Source of the DNA: Planctomicrobium piriforme
Lineage (GTDB): Bacteria > Planctomycetota > Planctomycetia > Planctomycetales > Planctomycetaceae
Reading direction: 5' to 3'
Length of the DNA stretch: 57,766 nt
Assembly: GCA_945860955.1 (NCBI GenBank)
Contig: CAMATH010000046.1
Coordinates: 1 to 57,766 of the forward strand
Positions 35,579 to 45,127 of this stretch are shown here, piece by piece. The notes under the pieces were generated by a model that was not told the origin of the DNA, did not search any database, and saw only the letters and a list, made by a program, of their open reading frames with translations. Each line of letters opens with the position of its first letter. Positions within the stretch are counted from its first letter, which is position 1. The position numbers were made by a program, and so were the translations under genes.

Positions 35579-35749
35579 CAGGCCACAGAACTCGTTGAAC
35601 AGACGAGATCAGAAATCGGTTGTTTTACTTTCTCGAAGTGGTCTTCGTGTGGATTCTCATTGCTTGGCGGGTGGCCTGTGAGTTGCCAGCCACGCGGAAA
35701 GAGTTCGGCTGCCCTCGGTTCGATCACCCGGTCACAGCGATACCCGAAC

Positions 35750-35793
35750 GAAAAAAAACACCCGCTGCGGGCCGGTGGCTCCACAGCGGGTGT
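35750..35793 (-). terminator. Rho-independent terminator of the FKBP gene
   Basis: On the minus strand, stem ACACCCGCTG (from 35793) pairs perfectly with CAGCGGGTGT (to 35758) across a 16-base loop, followed by a T-rich run (A-run at 35751-35757 on the + strand). It lies 17 bp after the FKBP stop. Confidence 0.85.
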
Positions 35794-35809
35794 CTGGTTC
35801 AACCGATCG

Positions 35810-36562
35810 TTACTTGTCGATCTTCTTCTTCACCTTGAGTTCAGGTTCGGGTTCACCGCCCCCTTCCTCTTCCGCGATCACCTTCAACAGTTCAATCTCG
35901 AAGATCAGCACCGAGTTCGGCGCGATCACGGGCGGGCGGCCCCGGGGACCGTAGGCCAGGTCCGACGGAATCCAGAACTTGTACTTCGCCCCGACCTGCA
36001 TCAGCGGCACCCCTTCGGTCCATCCCTTGATAACTCCCGACAGCGGGAACTGGGCAGGCTCGCCCCGATCGTAAGAACTGTCGAACACCTTGCCCGAAAG
36101 CAGCGTTCCCTTGTAGTGCGCTTCGACGGTGTCCTTGGCGGTCGGCTTCTTGCCTTTTCCTTCCTTCAGCACCTGGTACTGCAACCCGCTCGGCAGCGAC
36201 TTCACCCCTTCCTTCTTGGCGTTCGCCTTCAGGAATTCTTCGTTCTTCGAGGCCGCTTTGTCCTGAATCGACTTCTGGAACGCGGTGATCGCGTCACGGA
36301 ATTCTTCCTCGGTCTGCGGGTTCTCTGTCCCCGCCAACGCGTCAGCGATGCCCCGGGCGAGCAGCGCCACGTCGACATCCAGACCGTCATTCTTCAGGCT
36401 GTCGCCGATATTCCGGCCAATGCCGTAACTGGCACGATCCTTACTGTCTTTCAATTCAACGGCCTTTTTCGGGGCGGGCTTGGCGGGGGCGTCGTCCTGC
36501 GCCCAGGACGTGGCACAACAAAGCGCCAGCAGTCCGCACAACAGATGGCGGAGCGAAATCAT
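35810..36562 (-). CDS. FKBP-type peptidyl-prolyl cis-trans isomerase, secreted
   Basis: A 250-residue protein. A signal peptide (MISLRHLLCGLLALCCATSWAQ) is followed by an FkpA-like helical N-terminal dimerisation region (about 35-125; YGIGRNIGDSLKNDGLDVDVALLARGI) and an FKBP domain (about 130-230) with VFDSSYDRGEPAQFPLSGVIKGWTEG and LAYGPRGRPPVIAPNSVLIFEIELL. It accelerates proline isomerisation in exported proteins, probably in the periplasm. The acidic then Lys-rich tail is unusual. The ATG at 36562 is chosen over an upstream frame without coding character. The gene ends the minus-strand run with its own terminator. Confidence 0.93.
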   Translation of the reverse strand: MISLRHLLCGLLALCCATSWAQDDAPAKPAPKKAVELKDSKDRASYGIGRNIGDSLKNDGLDVDVALLARGIADALAGTENPQTEEEFRDAITAFQKSIQDKAASKNEEFLKANAKKEGVKSLPSGLQYQVLKEGKGKKPTAKDTVEAHYKGTLLSGKVFDSSYDRGEPAQFPLSGVIKGWTEGVPLMQVGAKYKFWIPSDLAYGPRGRPPVIAPNSVLIFEIELLKVIAEEEGGGEPEPELKVKKKIDK

Positions 36563-36755
36563 CGCGGAACCTTTCTCGCCCTCGCGTTCAGCAAGGGCCA
36601 CGGCGGGCATTCCCAAAACAAGCGGGGCCGGGGTCGATGATTTCGATCCTACAGTCAGTCCAGCCGGGTGATGGGATATTTGGAATCGGCCGATGATATC
36701 GAGCCGAACGGTGGATGCCAAACCGCAGCCCGGTTTCCCTCGGGGAGAGTTCCGT

Positions 36756-38552
36756 TCAGCCGCGAAGTTCCGCAGCCAGGTGTTCCGCTTTGGTCACCAT
36801 GTCGCGCAGCACATCCAGCCCCTTCTGCCAGAAGCCCGGTTCCGAAATGTCGGCTCCGACCTTTGCCAGCAGTTTTTCGGGCGACTCTTTGCTCCCCGAC
36901 TCCAGAAGCTGCATGTACTTCGGCACAAAGTCCCGCCCCTGTTCCTGGTACATCCGGTACAGAGACAGCACCAGCAGCTCGCCAAACACGTAGGCGTAAC
37001 AATAGAACGGGGTGTGGACGAAGTGGGGAATGTACGCCCAGCCCCACCGGTAAGGCTCGAACATCTCGACGGCGTCGCCGTACAGTTTTCCGTTCGCCTG
37101 CCACCAGAATTCGCAAAGCTGGTCGCTCGACAACCGCTCCTGCCGACGGGCACCGTGGACCAGTTGCTCGAACCGGGTGAGTACCGTCTGCCGAAACACG
37201 GTCGCGAACGCGTCTTCGATCTTGCTGCACAACAGCCCGAGCCGAATTTGCGGGTCGGCCGTCGTCTCCATCACGTATTCGAACGTGAGGAATTCACCCA
37301 TCACGCTCGCGGTTTCGGCGGTCGTCAGGGGATGATGAAAATTGAAATAGGTCTGCTTGCGCGACTGGTACTGGTGGATGCCATGCCCCAATTCGTGGGC
37401 CAGTGTCGAAACATCGCGCAGTTTGTCGGTCCAGTTGACCAGAATGTACGGATGGACCGACGGCACGGTGCTGGCGCTGAACGCGCCGCCTCGTTTCGTT
37501 GGCCGAACCTCGGCGTCGATCCAGCGCTTTTCGAAAAACTGGGCCGCGACGTCCCGCATGGTCGGATGAAACCGCTCAAACGATGCCAGTACCGTGTCGC
37601 GTCCCGTGGTAAATTTGCACTCGGGCAGATTCGTGGAGACGGGGGCGTACTGGTCGTACGTCGCCATCTTGGGTAATCCCAGCAATCGCGCCTTCAAACG
37701 GTAGTAAGAGTGGGCGATCGGGTAATTCGCCTCGGCGACATCCAGCATCCGTTCCACGACGGCGGGGGCGACTTCGTTCGCCAGGTGCCGGCTGTTCATG
37801 GGGCCGGCATACCCGCGGACCTGATCGTTGATCCCGTGGTCCTGCGCGACCGTATTGAGCACGGTGGAGAGGACGAGTTCGTGTCTGGCAAGTTCGGCGT
37901 AGAGACACCCCTGGGCCGCCTTGCGCCGTTCGCGTTCCGGGTGGTAGCTGATCGCCAATATCTGTGGCTGCGACAACACCTGCGTTTCGCCCGCAAATTC
38001 GAACCGGTATTGAATCGACGAGACGAACTCGTCAAAGAGGTTCGTCCAGGCGGCCCGTGCGGTGAGCGACTTCTGGTTGAGCAGCAGCTCTTCCGGTTCG
38101 CTTTTGGTGTGAGGGCGATAACGTCTGGCTCCGGTGAGGTAATGCGTATAGTTCGCGAGGATCGGATCTGCGGCAAGCGTCGCGGCGCGAGCGTCGTCGA
38201 CCGCGAGCCACTCCAGGTCGAAGAATGTGAGTTCATTTTCGCGTTCGACAAGCTGTTGCCGAATGCGATCTTCCAGCCGACGTCCCGCGTCGCTGGCGGT
38301 GTCGGCGGCGGTTACCAGGCCGGCGTATGCCCCCAGCCGACTCATCAACTCGCAGATCCCTTCATATTCCACCAGGGTCTTGCGCAACGCTTCGGGTGAG
38401 AAGCTCGCGCTGGCGAAGAACCCGCGATGGTCGGTCGAGAATTTCGCGCAGCGTTGTGCGAGTTCGGTCAGGTGCTGATCGATCCGCAGGTCATCGAGAC
38501 CGGTGTACAGATCGGAAAGATCCCAAACGATGCCCTGGGCGGATTCAGCCAT
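36756..38552 (-). CDS. M3-family oligoendopeptidase (PepF-like)
   Basis: A metallopeptidase of about 598 residues with the zinc motif HELGHGIHQYQS in its C-terminal half, followed by the downstream Glu-containing ETASVMGEFLTFEY helix, as in M3 enzymes. The start is set at MAESAQGIVWDLSDLY (38552), because family members begin about ten residues before WDLSDLY; the frame stays open to 38669, directly after the preceding gene's stop, with GTG or ATG (38663) as alternatives. It cleaves short peptides in the cytoplasm. The gene follows the aldehyde dehydrogenase on the same strand. Confidence 0.9.
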   Translation of the reverse strand: MAESAQGIVWDLSDLYTGLDDLRIDQHLTELAQRCAKFSTDHRGFFASASFSPEALRKTLVEYEGICELMSRLGAYAGLVTAADTASDAGRRLEDRIRQQLVERENELTFFDLEWLAVDDARAATLAADPILANYTHYLTGARRYRPHTKSEPEELLLNQKSLTARAAWTNLFDEFVSSIQYRFEFAGETQVLSQPQILAISYHPERERRKAAQGCLYAELARHELVLSTVLNTVAQDHGINDQVRGYAGPMNSRHLANEVAPAVVERMLDVAEANYPIAHSYYRLKARLLGLPKMATYDQYAPVSTNLPECKFTTGRDTVLASFERFHPTMRDVAAQFFEKRWIDAEVRPTKRGGAFSASTVPSVHPYILVNWTDKLRDVSTLAHELGHGIHQYQSRKQTYFNFHHPLTTAETASVMGEFLTFEYVMETTADPQIRLGLLCSKIEDAFATVFRQTVLTRFEQLVHGARRQERLSSDQLCEFWWQANGKLYGDAVEMFEPYRWGWAYIPHFVHTPFYCYAYVFGELLVLSLYRMYQEQGRDFVPKYMQLLESGSKESPEKLLAKVGADISEPGFWQKGLDVLRDMVTKAEHLAAELRG

Positions 38553-38669
38553 ATTCGACGGTTGATCTTCTGCCGGCCCGATTGCCGACGTGTGGAGGGA
38601 CGATTTTGAGAGCGCTGTTCGACTCGCGAGATTCTCGGCAGTCGCGCTGGGAATTTCCAGCATCCGCAC

Positions 38670-40253
38670 TCAGGTTGAGACATCCCCCGTGGTCCAGGCC
38701 CCGTCAATCAGCCGCCACAATTTTCCGGTCGGGTTCTTGTTCTGAAGCGCCGCCGGCAATCGGTGCGGACGGACGGCGTCGTACGAATGCAGCATCGCGA
38801 ACCGCTGAATTGACGTCGGCATGCCGACCGCCGTGAAACCGGGGTGTCCGGTCGCCGGGAAGGGGCCGCCATGATTCATCGCGGGAGAGACCGCGACTCC
38901 CGTCGGCATCTTGTCGTTGAGCAGTCGGCCGACGTACCGCCGCAAGACCGGGGCGACCTGGTCGTACAACCGGTCATCACGGCCATCGTTCGCACTATAA
39001 ATCGTGCCGGTGAGATTCCCTTCGAGTGTCTCCAGCACCTGGAGCAGTTCCTCTGACGACTGCGCGAGAACCCACAGGGAACTGTTCCCAAACGCCTCAG
39101 TTTGCAGGTCGGCGGGATTTTTGAGAAACCGGCTGGCGCTCACCTTCAGCAGCGTGTTGCGGTAACAGAATCCCGCTCCCCCGCCAGCGGCCCCCCCCGC
39201 GACCACTTCCGCGCCGGCACTCCGGAGTTTGACGATTCCCGCTTCAAGGTGCTTGAGAACCCCTTCGCCCAGCAGTGTCCCCACGGGGGCTGTCGCAAAC
39301 TTCTGGCCGATCGTCTCGAGGACGGCATCGGTTTCCGGTCCCGCGAGTGCCAGAACCAGTCCGGGATTCGTGCAGAATTGACCGGCTCCCATCAGGCAGC
39401 TTCCCGTGAACTCGTCTGCGAATGCCGGTCCGCGTTCGGTGATCGCACCAGGGAGAACGACGACGGGGTTGATGCTCGACAGCTCCAGATAGATCGGCTT
39501 CCCGGCCCGGTCGGCGGCCGCCTTGAGTACCATGCCGGTGGCTCGGGCACCGGTGTAACCGGTCGCTCCCATGAGCGGGTGGGAGACGAGTTTTTCGCCG
39601 TCGGCGTGATCGGTGCGATAGATCAACTGGACAAACCCCGTGGGCATGTCCGTCTCGCGAGCCGCCTCATGCGCCTCGATCGCGAACAGCCGGGTTGTTC
39701 CCGGGTGCGACGAATGCCCTTTGGCGATCACCGGATTCCCGGCGGCGACGGCGGCGGCGAAATCTCCGCCCGAGATTCCGTTGAATGCGAACGGAAAATT
39801 GTTCGGACCAAAGACCACGACCGGACCCAAAGAGCCAAAGATCGAGCGGATATTGGCTTTTGAATCGATGATCGGGCGAAGCCAGGATCCCTCTCGGGCG
39901 GCGGCGGCCGCCTGTCTCAGTTGGTTAGTCGTGCGGGGCAGTTCGGCTTTGGCCAGGCGGGGTTCCACCGGCAATGCCGTCTCGGCATTGGCCACCGCGA
40001 CCAGCTCACCCGCCTTGGCGTCGATCCTGTCAGCGTAGCGTTCAAGAAAGGTGGCGAACCGATCGCCTGGCCAAGTCGCTGTCTGTTGAAAGGCCCGATG
40101 GGCGGCGTGAATCGCCTGCTCGATCTCGTCCCACGGACTGACGGGAAACAGGTCCGGCAACAGCCCTTTCGTGGCGGGATTGACCGCCTGAAAGGACCTC
40201 GAACCTGTGGAAGGGCGCCACGCGCCGTCGATAAGGACCGGATGCACAGACAT
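38670..40253 (-). CDS. NADP-type aldehyde dehydrogenase (2,5-dioxovalerate dehydrogenase-like)
   Basis: A 527-residue ALDH of the KGSADH-like group. The cofactor site is indicated by VVVFGPNNFPFAFNG and the preceding Lys-containing stretch; LELSSINPVVVLPGA holds the general-base Glu, and GQFCTNPGLVLA holds the catalytic Cys. Group members oxidise 2,5-dioxovalerate to 2-oxoglutarate at the end of uronate, arabinose or hydroxyproline degradation. Here no sugar-degradation genes are beside it, so the substrate is only inferred. It starts 33 bp after the cyclophilin gene and ends at the open frame of the peptidase gene, so the run is probably co-transcribed. Confidence 0.9.
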   Translation of the reverse strand: MSVHPVLIDGAWRPSTGSRSFQAVNPATKGLLPDLFPVSPWDEIEQAIHAAHRAFQQTATWPGDRFATFLERYADRIDAKAGELVAVANAETALPVEPRLAKAELPRTTNQLRQAAAAAREGSWLRPIIDSKANIRSIFGSLGPVVVFGPNNFPFAFNGISGGDFAAAVAAGNPVIAKGHSSHPGTTRLFAIEAHEAARETDMPTGFVQLIYRTDHADGEKLVSHPLMGATGYTGARATGMVLKAAADRAGKPIYLELSSINPVVVLPGAITERGPAFADEFTGSCLMGAGQFCTNPGLVLALAGPETDAVLETIGQKFATAPVGTLLGEGVLKHLEAGIVKLRSAGAEVVAGGAAGGGAGFCYRNTLLKVSASRFLKNPADLQTEAFGNSSLWVLAQSSEELLQVLETLEGNLTGTIYSANDGRDDRLYDQVAPVLRRYVGRLLNDKMPTGVAVSPAMNHGGPFPATGHPGFTAVGMPTSIQRFAMLHSYDAVRPHRLPAALQNKNPTGKLWRLIDGAWTTGDVST

Positions 40254-40286
40254 GCGACTGACCAGAAAAAGAACGAACTACGAAAA

Positions 40287-40823
40287 CTACTTCGCCGTCT
40301 CAATCACCTTCGCCGACTCAATCTTGACATCCGACTTCGGGCGATCACCCGGAGCCGTCGGAACCACACCGATCCGCAGCACCACATCGAGACTGTCTTT
40401 GTCCGCGGTCTGGCCGAACGCGGTGTATTGTCCGTCGAGGAAAGCGGGATCACCCGTGCAGATGAAGAACTGTGAGCCGGCGGAATTGGGGGATTGTGAA
40501 CGCGCCATCGACAGAACCCCCTTTTTGTGCGGGGTTTTATTGAATTCGGCGGCGATACTGTAGCCCGGCCCCCCCATTCCGTTTCCATCGGGGCAACCCC
40601 CCTGGATCATGAAGTCCTTGATGATGCGGTGGAAGATCAGGTTGTCGTAGAACCCGATCCGCGACAGCGCAATCATGTTCTTGCAGTGCCCGGGAGCGAC
40701 GTCAGGAAGCAGGTCGAGCAGAATCCGCCCGTGCGACGTATTCAGTTCGATCTGGTAGGTGTTCTTGCCGAAGTCGATTTTACCGAGTTCCGCGTCGACT
40801 TCCGTTTTGCGATTGCGAGCCAT
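40287..40823 (-). CDS. Cyclophilin-type peptidyl-prolyl cis-trans isomerase
   Basis: A 178-residue cyclophilin. The catalytic Arg lies in FHRIIKDFMIQGGCPDGNGMGGPGY, and SMARSQSPNSAGSQFFICTG and AFGQ complete the active-site pattern. There is no signal peptide, so it acts in the cytoplasm, unlike the FKBP three genes downstream. Segment ELNTSHGRILLDLLPDVAPGHCKNMIAL is the usual family start. The length is normal. It opens the minus-strand run cyclophilin, aldehyde dehydrogenase, peptidase, FKBP. Confidence 0.95.
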   Translation of the reverse strand: MARNRKTEVDAELGKIDFGKNTYQIELNTSHGRILLDLLPDVAPGHCKNMIALSRIGFYDNLIFHRIIKDFMIQGGCPDGNGMGGPGYSIAAEFNKTPHKKGVLSMARSQSPNSAGSQFFICTGDPAFLDGQYTAFGQTADKDSLDVVLRIGVVPTAPGDRPKSDVKIESAKVIETAK

Positions 40824-40926
40824 GGTGTGTCTGTGAGGGGAGATGAAACGGGAAGCGTCGGATTGTAGCGGACCGAGCCGCCTGGAGTGAGGGAAAACCG
40901 GGAAATGGTCTCACCGCCGGTCGGCT

Positions 40927-42195
40927 TCAGAACAACAATTCCCCCAGTTTCTGAAAAATCTCGGTCATTGGCACTTCGGCCCACAACAGGGGAACCATGG
41001 GCAACAGCGCCGCCAAAACGAGAACCGCGAACGCCTTCACATCAAACGGGATCGGGAGCATGCGGTTAACGTGTTCGTAACAGGTTCCCATGTCCGCCAA
41101 CGATTGTATATCGGGGCTTCCCAGCAGGCTGGCGGAGTCATCCCCCCCGCGGTTCTTGATCCACTTCTCGTCGAACGCGCGGTCATGTCGCCAGGCCAGT
41201 GCACCGATATCCAGAAGTCCACTGAACCGGCACCGCAGCAGTTTGCCGGTGAATGCCAGCATCGGTGCGTGAATCACCAGCAACACCGTGATGACGAACA
41301 GCATGACATGGTACTTTCGTTCTTCCAGTGTCGAGCCGTGGTTCATGATTTCGTCGGCGAGACCGGCAGACATGACGGCCGAAATCGCCATCACAACCAT
41401 GGCGAAACTCGCCAGTCCCCATCCCAGGAAGCCCAGCCCGCCTGTCCGATCGGGGTGCGTGGGGGTCAGCTCCAGATCGAGCCGGGAAATTTTGATCAGA
41501 AACCACCCCCAAATGAGAAACACCCAGATCCATCGCAGCAGAAAGAAGAACAGGCAAGGAAGGCTGATGAAAATGCACCACCAGCCCGCCGGCGTGACAC
41601 GTGACGAAGGATCAACCTTCTTTTCACCGCTCTTCGATTCGCTCTTTGTTTCGGTCTCACCGGACGTGTCGGTCGCGACGACTGGGTTCAATGGAATTCG
41701 TTCCCAACTGTTGAACCCCTCGCTCACCCCGAAATACAGCCGGGACACCAGAGCAATCGACAGCGCGATTCCAATGATCACCACCTCGGCGGTCAACGAA
41801 TTCCGCAGTGTGGCGGCCGAGTCGCGGGCGGCCCGGAACCGCCCCAGCTCACTCTCGGGAATGATCCCAGACTCGATCAGGTGACGCGTCTGCATCGCGA
41901 GGCCCGCGGCGACCACCCATTCGGCCATCCCCAGAAGCGGCACGACGAACAGAAACCGAACATGGACCTCCGGATCCCGGAAAAATGGGATCGCGACCCG
42001 ATCCCCAACCGCATGGCCGGCGAACCACGACAACACCACCAGCGGCAGCCAGGTCACCAGCAAAATCAGGAAAGCCCGAAGCAGCCGACCACGCAGACTT
42101 TTATCTCCCAAACCGATTCGTTTCAAAAGAAAATGTGTCGGCCCCCCTTCAACAAACGACATCTCGGCCGGTGTGAGGGTGTGATGGTCCGTCAT
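40927..42195 (-). CDS. Polytopic membrane protein of unknown function
   Basis: A 422-residue protein with about six to eight hydrophobic segments: at about 38-62 (LLRAFLILLVTWLPLVVLSWF), 84-105, 140-160, 205-235, 260-285, 303-325 and 398-415. A hydrophilic loop around 165-200 is rich in Lys, Ser and Glu. There is no signal peptide and I recognise no family; the segment QTRHLIESGIIPESEL between helices looks conserved in style. The gene is isolated by about 100 bp and 230 bp from its neighbours. A transporter or sensor role would be a guess. Confidence 0.75.
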   Translation of the reverse strand: MTDHHTLTPAEMSFVEGGPTHFLLKRIGLGDKSLRGRLLRAFLILLVTWLPLVVLSWFAGHAVGDRVAIPFFRDPEVHVRFLFVVPLLGMAEWVVAAGLAMQTRHLIESGIIPESELGRFRAARDSAATLRNSLTAEVVIIGIALSIALVSRLYFGVSEGFNSWERIPLNPVVATDTSGETETKSESKSGEKKVDPSSRVTPAGWWCIFISLPCLFFFLLRWIWVFLIWGWFLIKISRLDLELTPTHPDRTGGLGFLGWGLASFAMVVMAISAVMSAGLADEIMNHGSTLEERKYHVMLFVITVLLVIHAPMLAFTGKLLRCRFSGLLDIGALAWRHDRAFDEKWIKNRGGDDSASLLGSPDIQSLADMGTCYEHVNRMLPIPFDVKAFAVLVLAALLPMVPLLWAEVPMTEIFQKLGELLF

Positions 42196-42425
42196 GGTTC
42201 CTCAAGTGCATAGATCGGGGAGGGGAGATCATCCCAACGTAGTAGTAAAACAGACGATCACAATCCAGCCCGAAAAGTGGACTGAACTCGAGGTTGGTCA
42301 CGGTCCGTTCTTGACATGCTTACCACTTCCCCTTTCAACGTTCGTTGAATCCAATCTCCAAGTCATCGAACAGACTTTCAGCGAGTCATTCGACGGGGCA
42401 AGCGATGGGAGATTGTGAAAACAGT

Positions 42426-43772
42426 CTACCGCATGCGTCGCGGTCGCCCTGAAGGAGGAACGGTTCCTGCGGCGGGAATTCCCCGCTGCATTTCTTTTAA
42501 CTGGCGCATCAAGCGGTCGGCAATCTCGACTTCAGTCGCCAACCGGTCACGGGACTCACCCGGGTCGCCCACAATGTCAAACAGCGATCGGGAACCGTTC
42601 GCCCACTCGATCAGCTTCCACTTTCCGTCGTACAGTGCCGAATCGATCGAGACCATCAGAAACGGACCACGTTCGTCCCGGGAATTCCGCGTGAGGCGTG
42701 GCCAGACATTCATACCATCCAGAGGAACGCCGGCGGGCAAGTCAACTCCGGCGGCGGCGGTCAGCGTGGGAAACCAATCGTGCGCCGTCACGGGATCATC
42801 GCTGCTGGTCCCTCCCGGGAGCCGGCCGGGCCAGCGGAGAACACAGGGGACACGCAGTCCCCCTTCGTACATCGTGCTTTTTCCGCCGCGAAACGGGTGG
42901 CAACTGCCATTGCGGTCGGGGCCGTTGTCCGATGCGAACACAACCAGTGTCGACTCCCGCAATCCGAGCCGATCGACCGTTTCCAAAATCTGTCCAATCG
43001 CTTCGTCGAACGCATCGACCGCGCCCGCGAACAGCGCGGCTCGCTCCTGCAGCGAACGGTACTTCGCGAGGTTCCATTCGGGAGCCGCCAGCGGAAAGTG
43101 CGGCGCATTGAAAGCGACCTGCAAGTAGAACGGCCGGGCGGGGTCACGCTCGACCAAGATCCGGACCGCCTCGTCAGCCAGCAGATGGGTCGAATAGCCC
43201 GCTTCGTCCAGCGTCGTGCCATCGCGCTGCCAATCAATCCGCCCCAGACGGTTCGTGTGGGCGAAGTAATCGATCTCCGCCGCCAGGAATCCGTAATGAT
43301 GATCAAAACCGCTCTTGAGCGGTGGACTGGCGGAACCGAGATGCCATTTTCCGACAAGGTGCGTCTGATAGCCGGCTGACTGCAAAATGCGGGGCAACGT
43401 TGGAAGATTCGCGGGAAGTCCCGGATCCTGCGGTCCCAACGCTCTGACGATTCCCAGCCGACGGGGAATTTGCCCCGTCAACAGGGCCGCCCGCGTCGGG
43501 CTGCAGAGTGGATAGGCGTAATATCGACGCAGTTCCAGTCCCTCCGACGCCAAGCAGTCGATGTTCGGCGTGGAAGGAACGCCCCCCTCGTGCAGACTCA
43601 CATCGCCCCATCCCAGATCGTCGGCCAACAGAAAGAGGATGTTGGGTCGGGTCGGACCGGTGGAATCAGCCGGTGGTGGATCGGCGTTCAACACCGGCAC
43701 GCCACACAGGAAAACGAGAACGATCCCCAACAGTCTGACGGACGTGACGGGCCGCGTTCGAACGAGTATCAC
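42426..43772 (-). CDS. Sulfatase (formylglycine type), secreted
   Basis: A 448-residue arylsulfatase-family protein. A signal peptide (LLGIVLVFLCGVPVLNA, about 14-30) is followed by PNILFLLADDLGWGD, whose Asp51 and Asp52 bind calcium. The key CSPTRAALLTG lies at 90-100; Cys90 is the residue converted to formylglycine by a separate maturase. KWHLG and FASDNGPD complete the active-site set. Planctomycetes carry many such enzymes for sulfated algal sugars, which fits. The start is GTG at 43772, overlapping the propeller gene's stop (GTGA). The organism must supply a formylglycine-generating enzyme elsewhere. Confidence 0.94.
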   Translation of the reverse strand: MILVRTRPVTSVRLLGIVLVFLCGVPVLNADPPPADSTGPTRPNILFLLADDLGWGDVSLHEGGVPSTPNIDCLASEGLELRRYYAYPLCSPTRAALLTGQIPRRLGIVRALGPQDPGLPANLPTLPRILQSAGYQTHLVGKWHLGSASPPLKSGFDHHYGFLAAEIDYFAHTNRLGRIDWQRDGTTLDEAGYSTHLLADEAVRILVERDPARPFYLQVAFNAPHFPLAAPEWNLAKYRSLQERAALFAGAVDAFDEAIGQILETVDRLGLRESTLVVFASDNGPDRNGSCHPFRGGKSTMYEGGLRVPCVLRWPGRLPGGTSSDDPVTAHDWFPTLTAAAGVDLPAGVPLDGMNVWPRLTRNSRDERGPFLMVSIDSALYDGKWKLIEWANGSRSLFDIVGDPGESRDRLATEVEIADRLMRQLKEMQRGIPAAGTVPPSGRPRRMR

Positions 43773-45127
43773 GGCCGACTTCCCACACAGTACAACCGCC
43801 GATTCGACCGCAGGAACAACACGCCATCGCCAGCCGCCGGCGTGCCGTTGAATTCGCTGTCATCACTGGCGAGTTGGTTCCGTGCCAGCTCTTCGTACTT
43901 CGGGGACGCCGCGAGCACCAACACGCCATTCCACCGCGTGGGAACGTAGATCTTCCCACCCGCCAGCACGGGCGACGCGTAGACCGGCCGGCCACGCGTA
44001 TCGAGATCGCTGACTCGCTCCCGATACACCTGCTTTCCGGTTTCCGCTTCAATGCAAAATGCCTGTCCGCGATCGTCCACCCAGTACAAGTGCTTGTCGT
44101 GCAACAAGGGGGTCGCCACGTACGAACTGTTTCGGCTGGTCCATTTCACATGCGATTTCCCCACATTCCCTTCGCCCCCCACCCGCACCGCCAGGCTGCC
44201 AGAGGATTGAAATCCGCCGAACAGGTACAGCGTCGTGCCATCGGTCACAACGCTGGGACAGACGTTGCCCGTCAACGAGTGTTCCGCAAACCACCGCAAC
44301 TTTCCGGTCTGGGCATTCAAACCCCACACCTCACCCGGGACAGCGATCACGAGATCGGTTCTTCCCTCTGGCAGTTTCACCAGAGCCGGCGTTCCGTAGG
44401 CCAGCTCCAAGGCCGACGCCGAGGACTTCCAGAGCTGTTTACCTGTCGCTTTGTCCAAGGCGTAGATGGTTTGACCTTCCTCCGACGCATTGACGAAGAG
44501 CGCCTCGGAGGAAACGACCAGACTGGCCCCCGAACCCCACCGGCGATTTCCCGACTCCTTCCCCACGCTCACCCGCCACAGCAACTTCCCTTCCAGGTCG
44601 TAAGCCAGGACTCCCGATTTTCCGAAAAAGGCGAACACCCGTTCGTCGTCGGCGGCCGGAGTGCTGCTGGCGTAGCCATGCTCGGTGAGATAGCCCTGGT
44701 ACCGATCTTCGGGGAGTTCACCGGGAATGGTTCGCTGCCACCGTATGGCACCGTCGGCCCGATTCACACACACCAGGTGCCGTTCGAGGGCCGACTGCTG
44801 ACCGGCCGCGTCTTTGCCCACGCCGTAACCTGAGTAGCAGGTGACGAACACGCGATCTCCAATCACAATTGGACTGGAGGATCCCGGGCCGGGAAGGTCG
44901 GTTTTCCACAAGAGATTCTCCGATTCCGACCAACGCACCGGCGGTGGGGCCGCGGTGCTGATTCCGCTGCGGTCGGGCCCGCGAAATTGCGTCCAGTCAC
45001 CCGCCAATGTCGTCGTAGCGAGGAACAGCCAGCCGGCACTAAGCGTGAAACAACGGACCACAGTGAAACTCGGCGGAGTGAGGAATCGGATTGGCCAGTG
45101 CGGGGATGCGCAGAGATTTAACACCAC
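43769..45127 (-). CDS. PQQ-like beta-propeller protein (BamB-like), secreted
   Basis: A 452-residue protein with a signal peptide (about 25-42) and repeated propeller blades: WTQFRGPDRSG, LWKTDLPGPGSSSP, YDLEGKLLWRVSVG, YALDKATGKQLWKSS, LNAQTGKLRWFAE and FCIEAETGKQVYRERV. These W/GxL blade endings are typical of the PQQ/BamB propeller group. Planctomycetes have many such proteins, often paired with sulfatases or DUF1549-type genes; their role is not well established. The gene is translationally coupled to the sulfatase (overlap of 4 bp). The GTG start at 45127 is the only plausible one in frame. Confidence 0.88.
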   Translation of the reverse strand: MVLNLCASPHWPIRFLTPPSFTVVRCFTLSAGWLFLATTTLAGDWTQFRGPDRSGISTAAPPPVRWSESENLLWKTDLPGPGSSSPIVIGDRVFVTCYSGYGVGKDAAGQQSALERHLVCVNRADGAIRWQRTIPGELPEDRYQGYLTEHGYASSTPAADDERVFAFFGKSGVLAYDLEGKLLWRVSVGKESGNRRWGSGASLVVSSEALFVNASEEGQTIYALDKATGKQLWKSSASALELAYGTPALVKLPEGRTDLVIAVPGEVWGLNAQTGKLRWFAEHSLTGNVCPSVVTDGTTLYLFGGFQSSGSLAVRVGGEGNVGKSHVKWTSRNSSYVATPLLHDKHLYWVDDRGQAFCIEAETGKQVYRERVSDLDTRGRPVYASPVLAGGKIYVPTRWNGVLVLAASPKYEELARNQLASDDSEFNGTPAAGDGVLFLRSNRRLYCVGSRP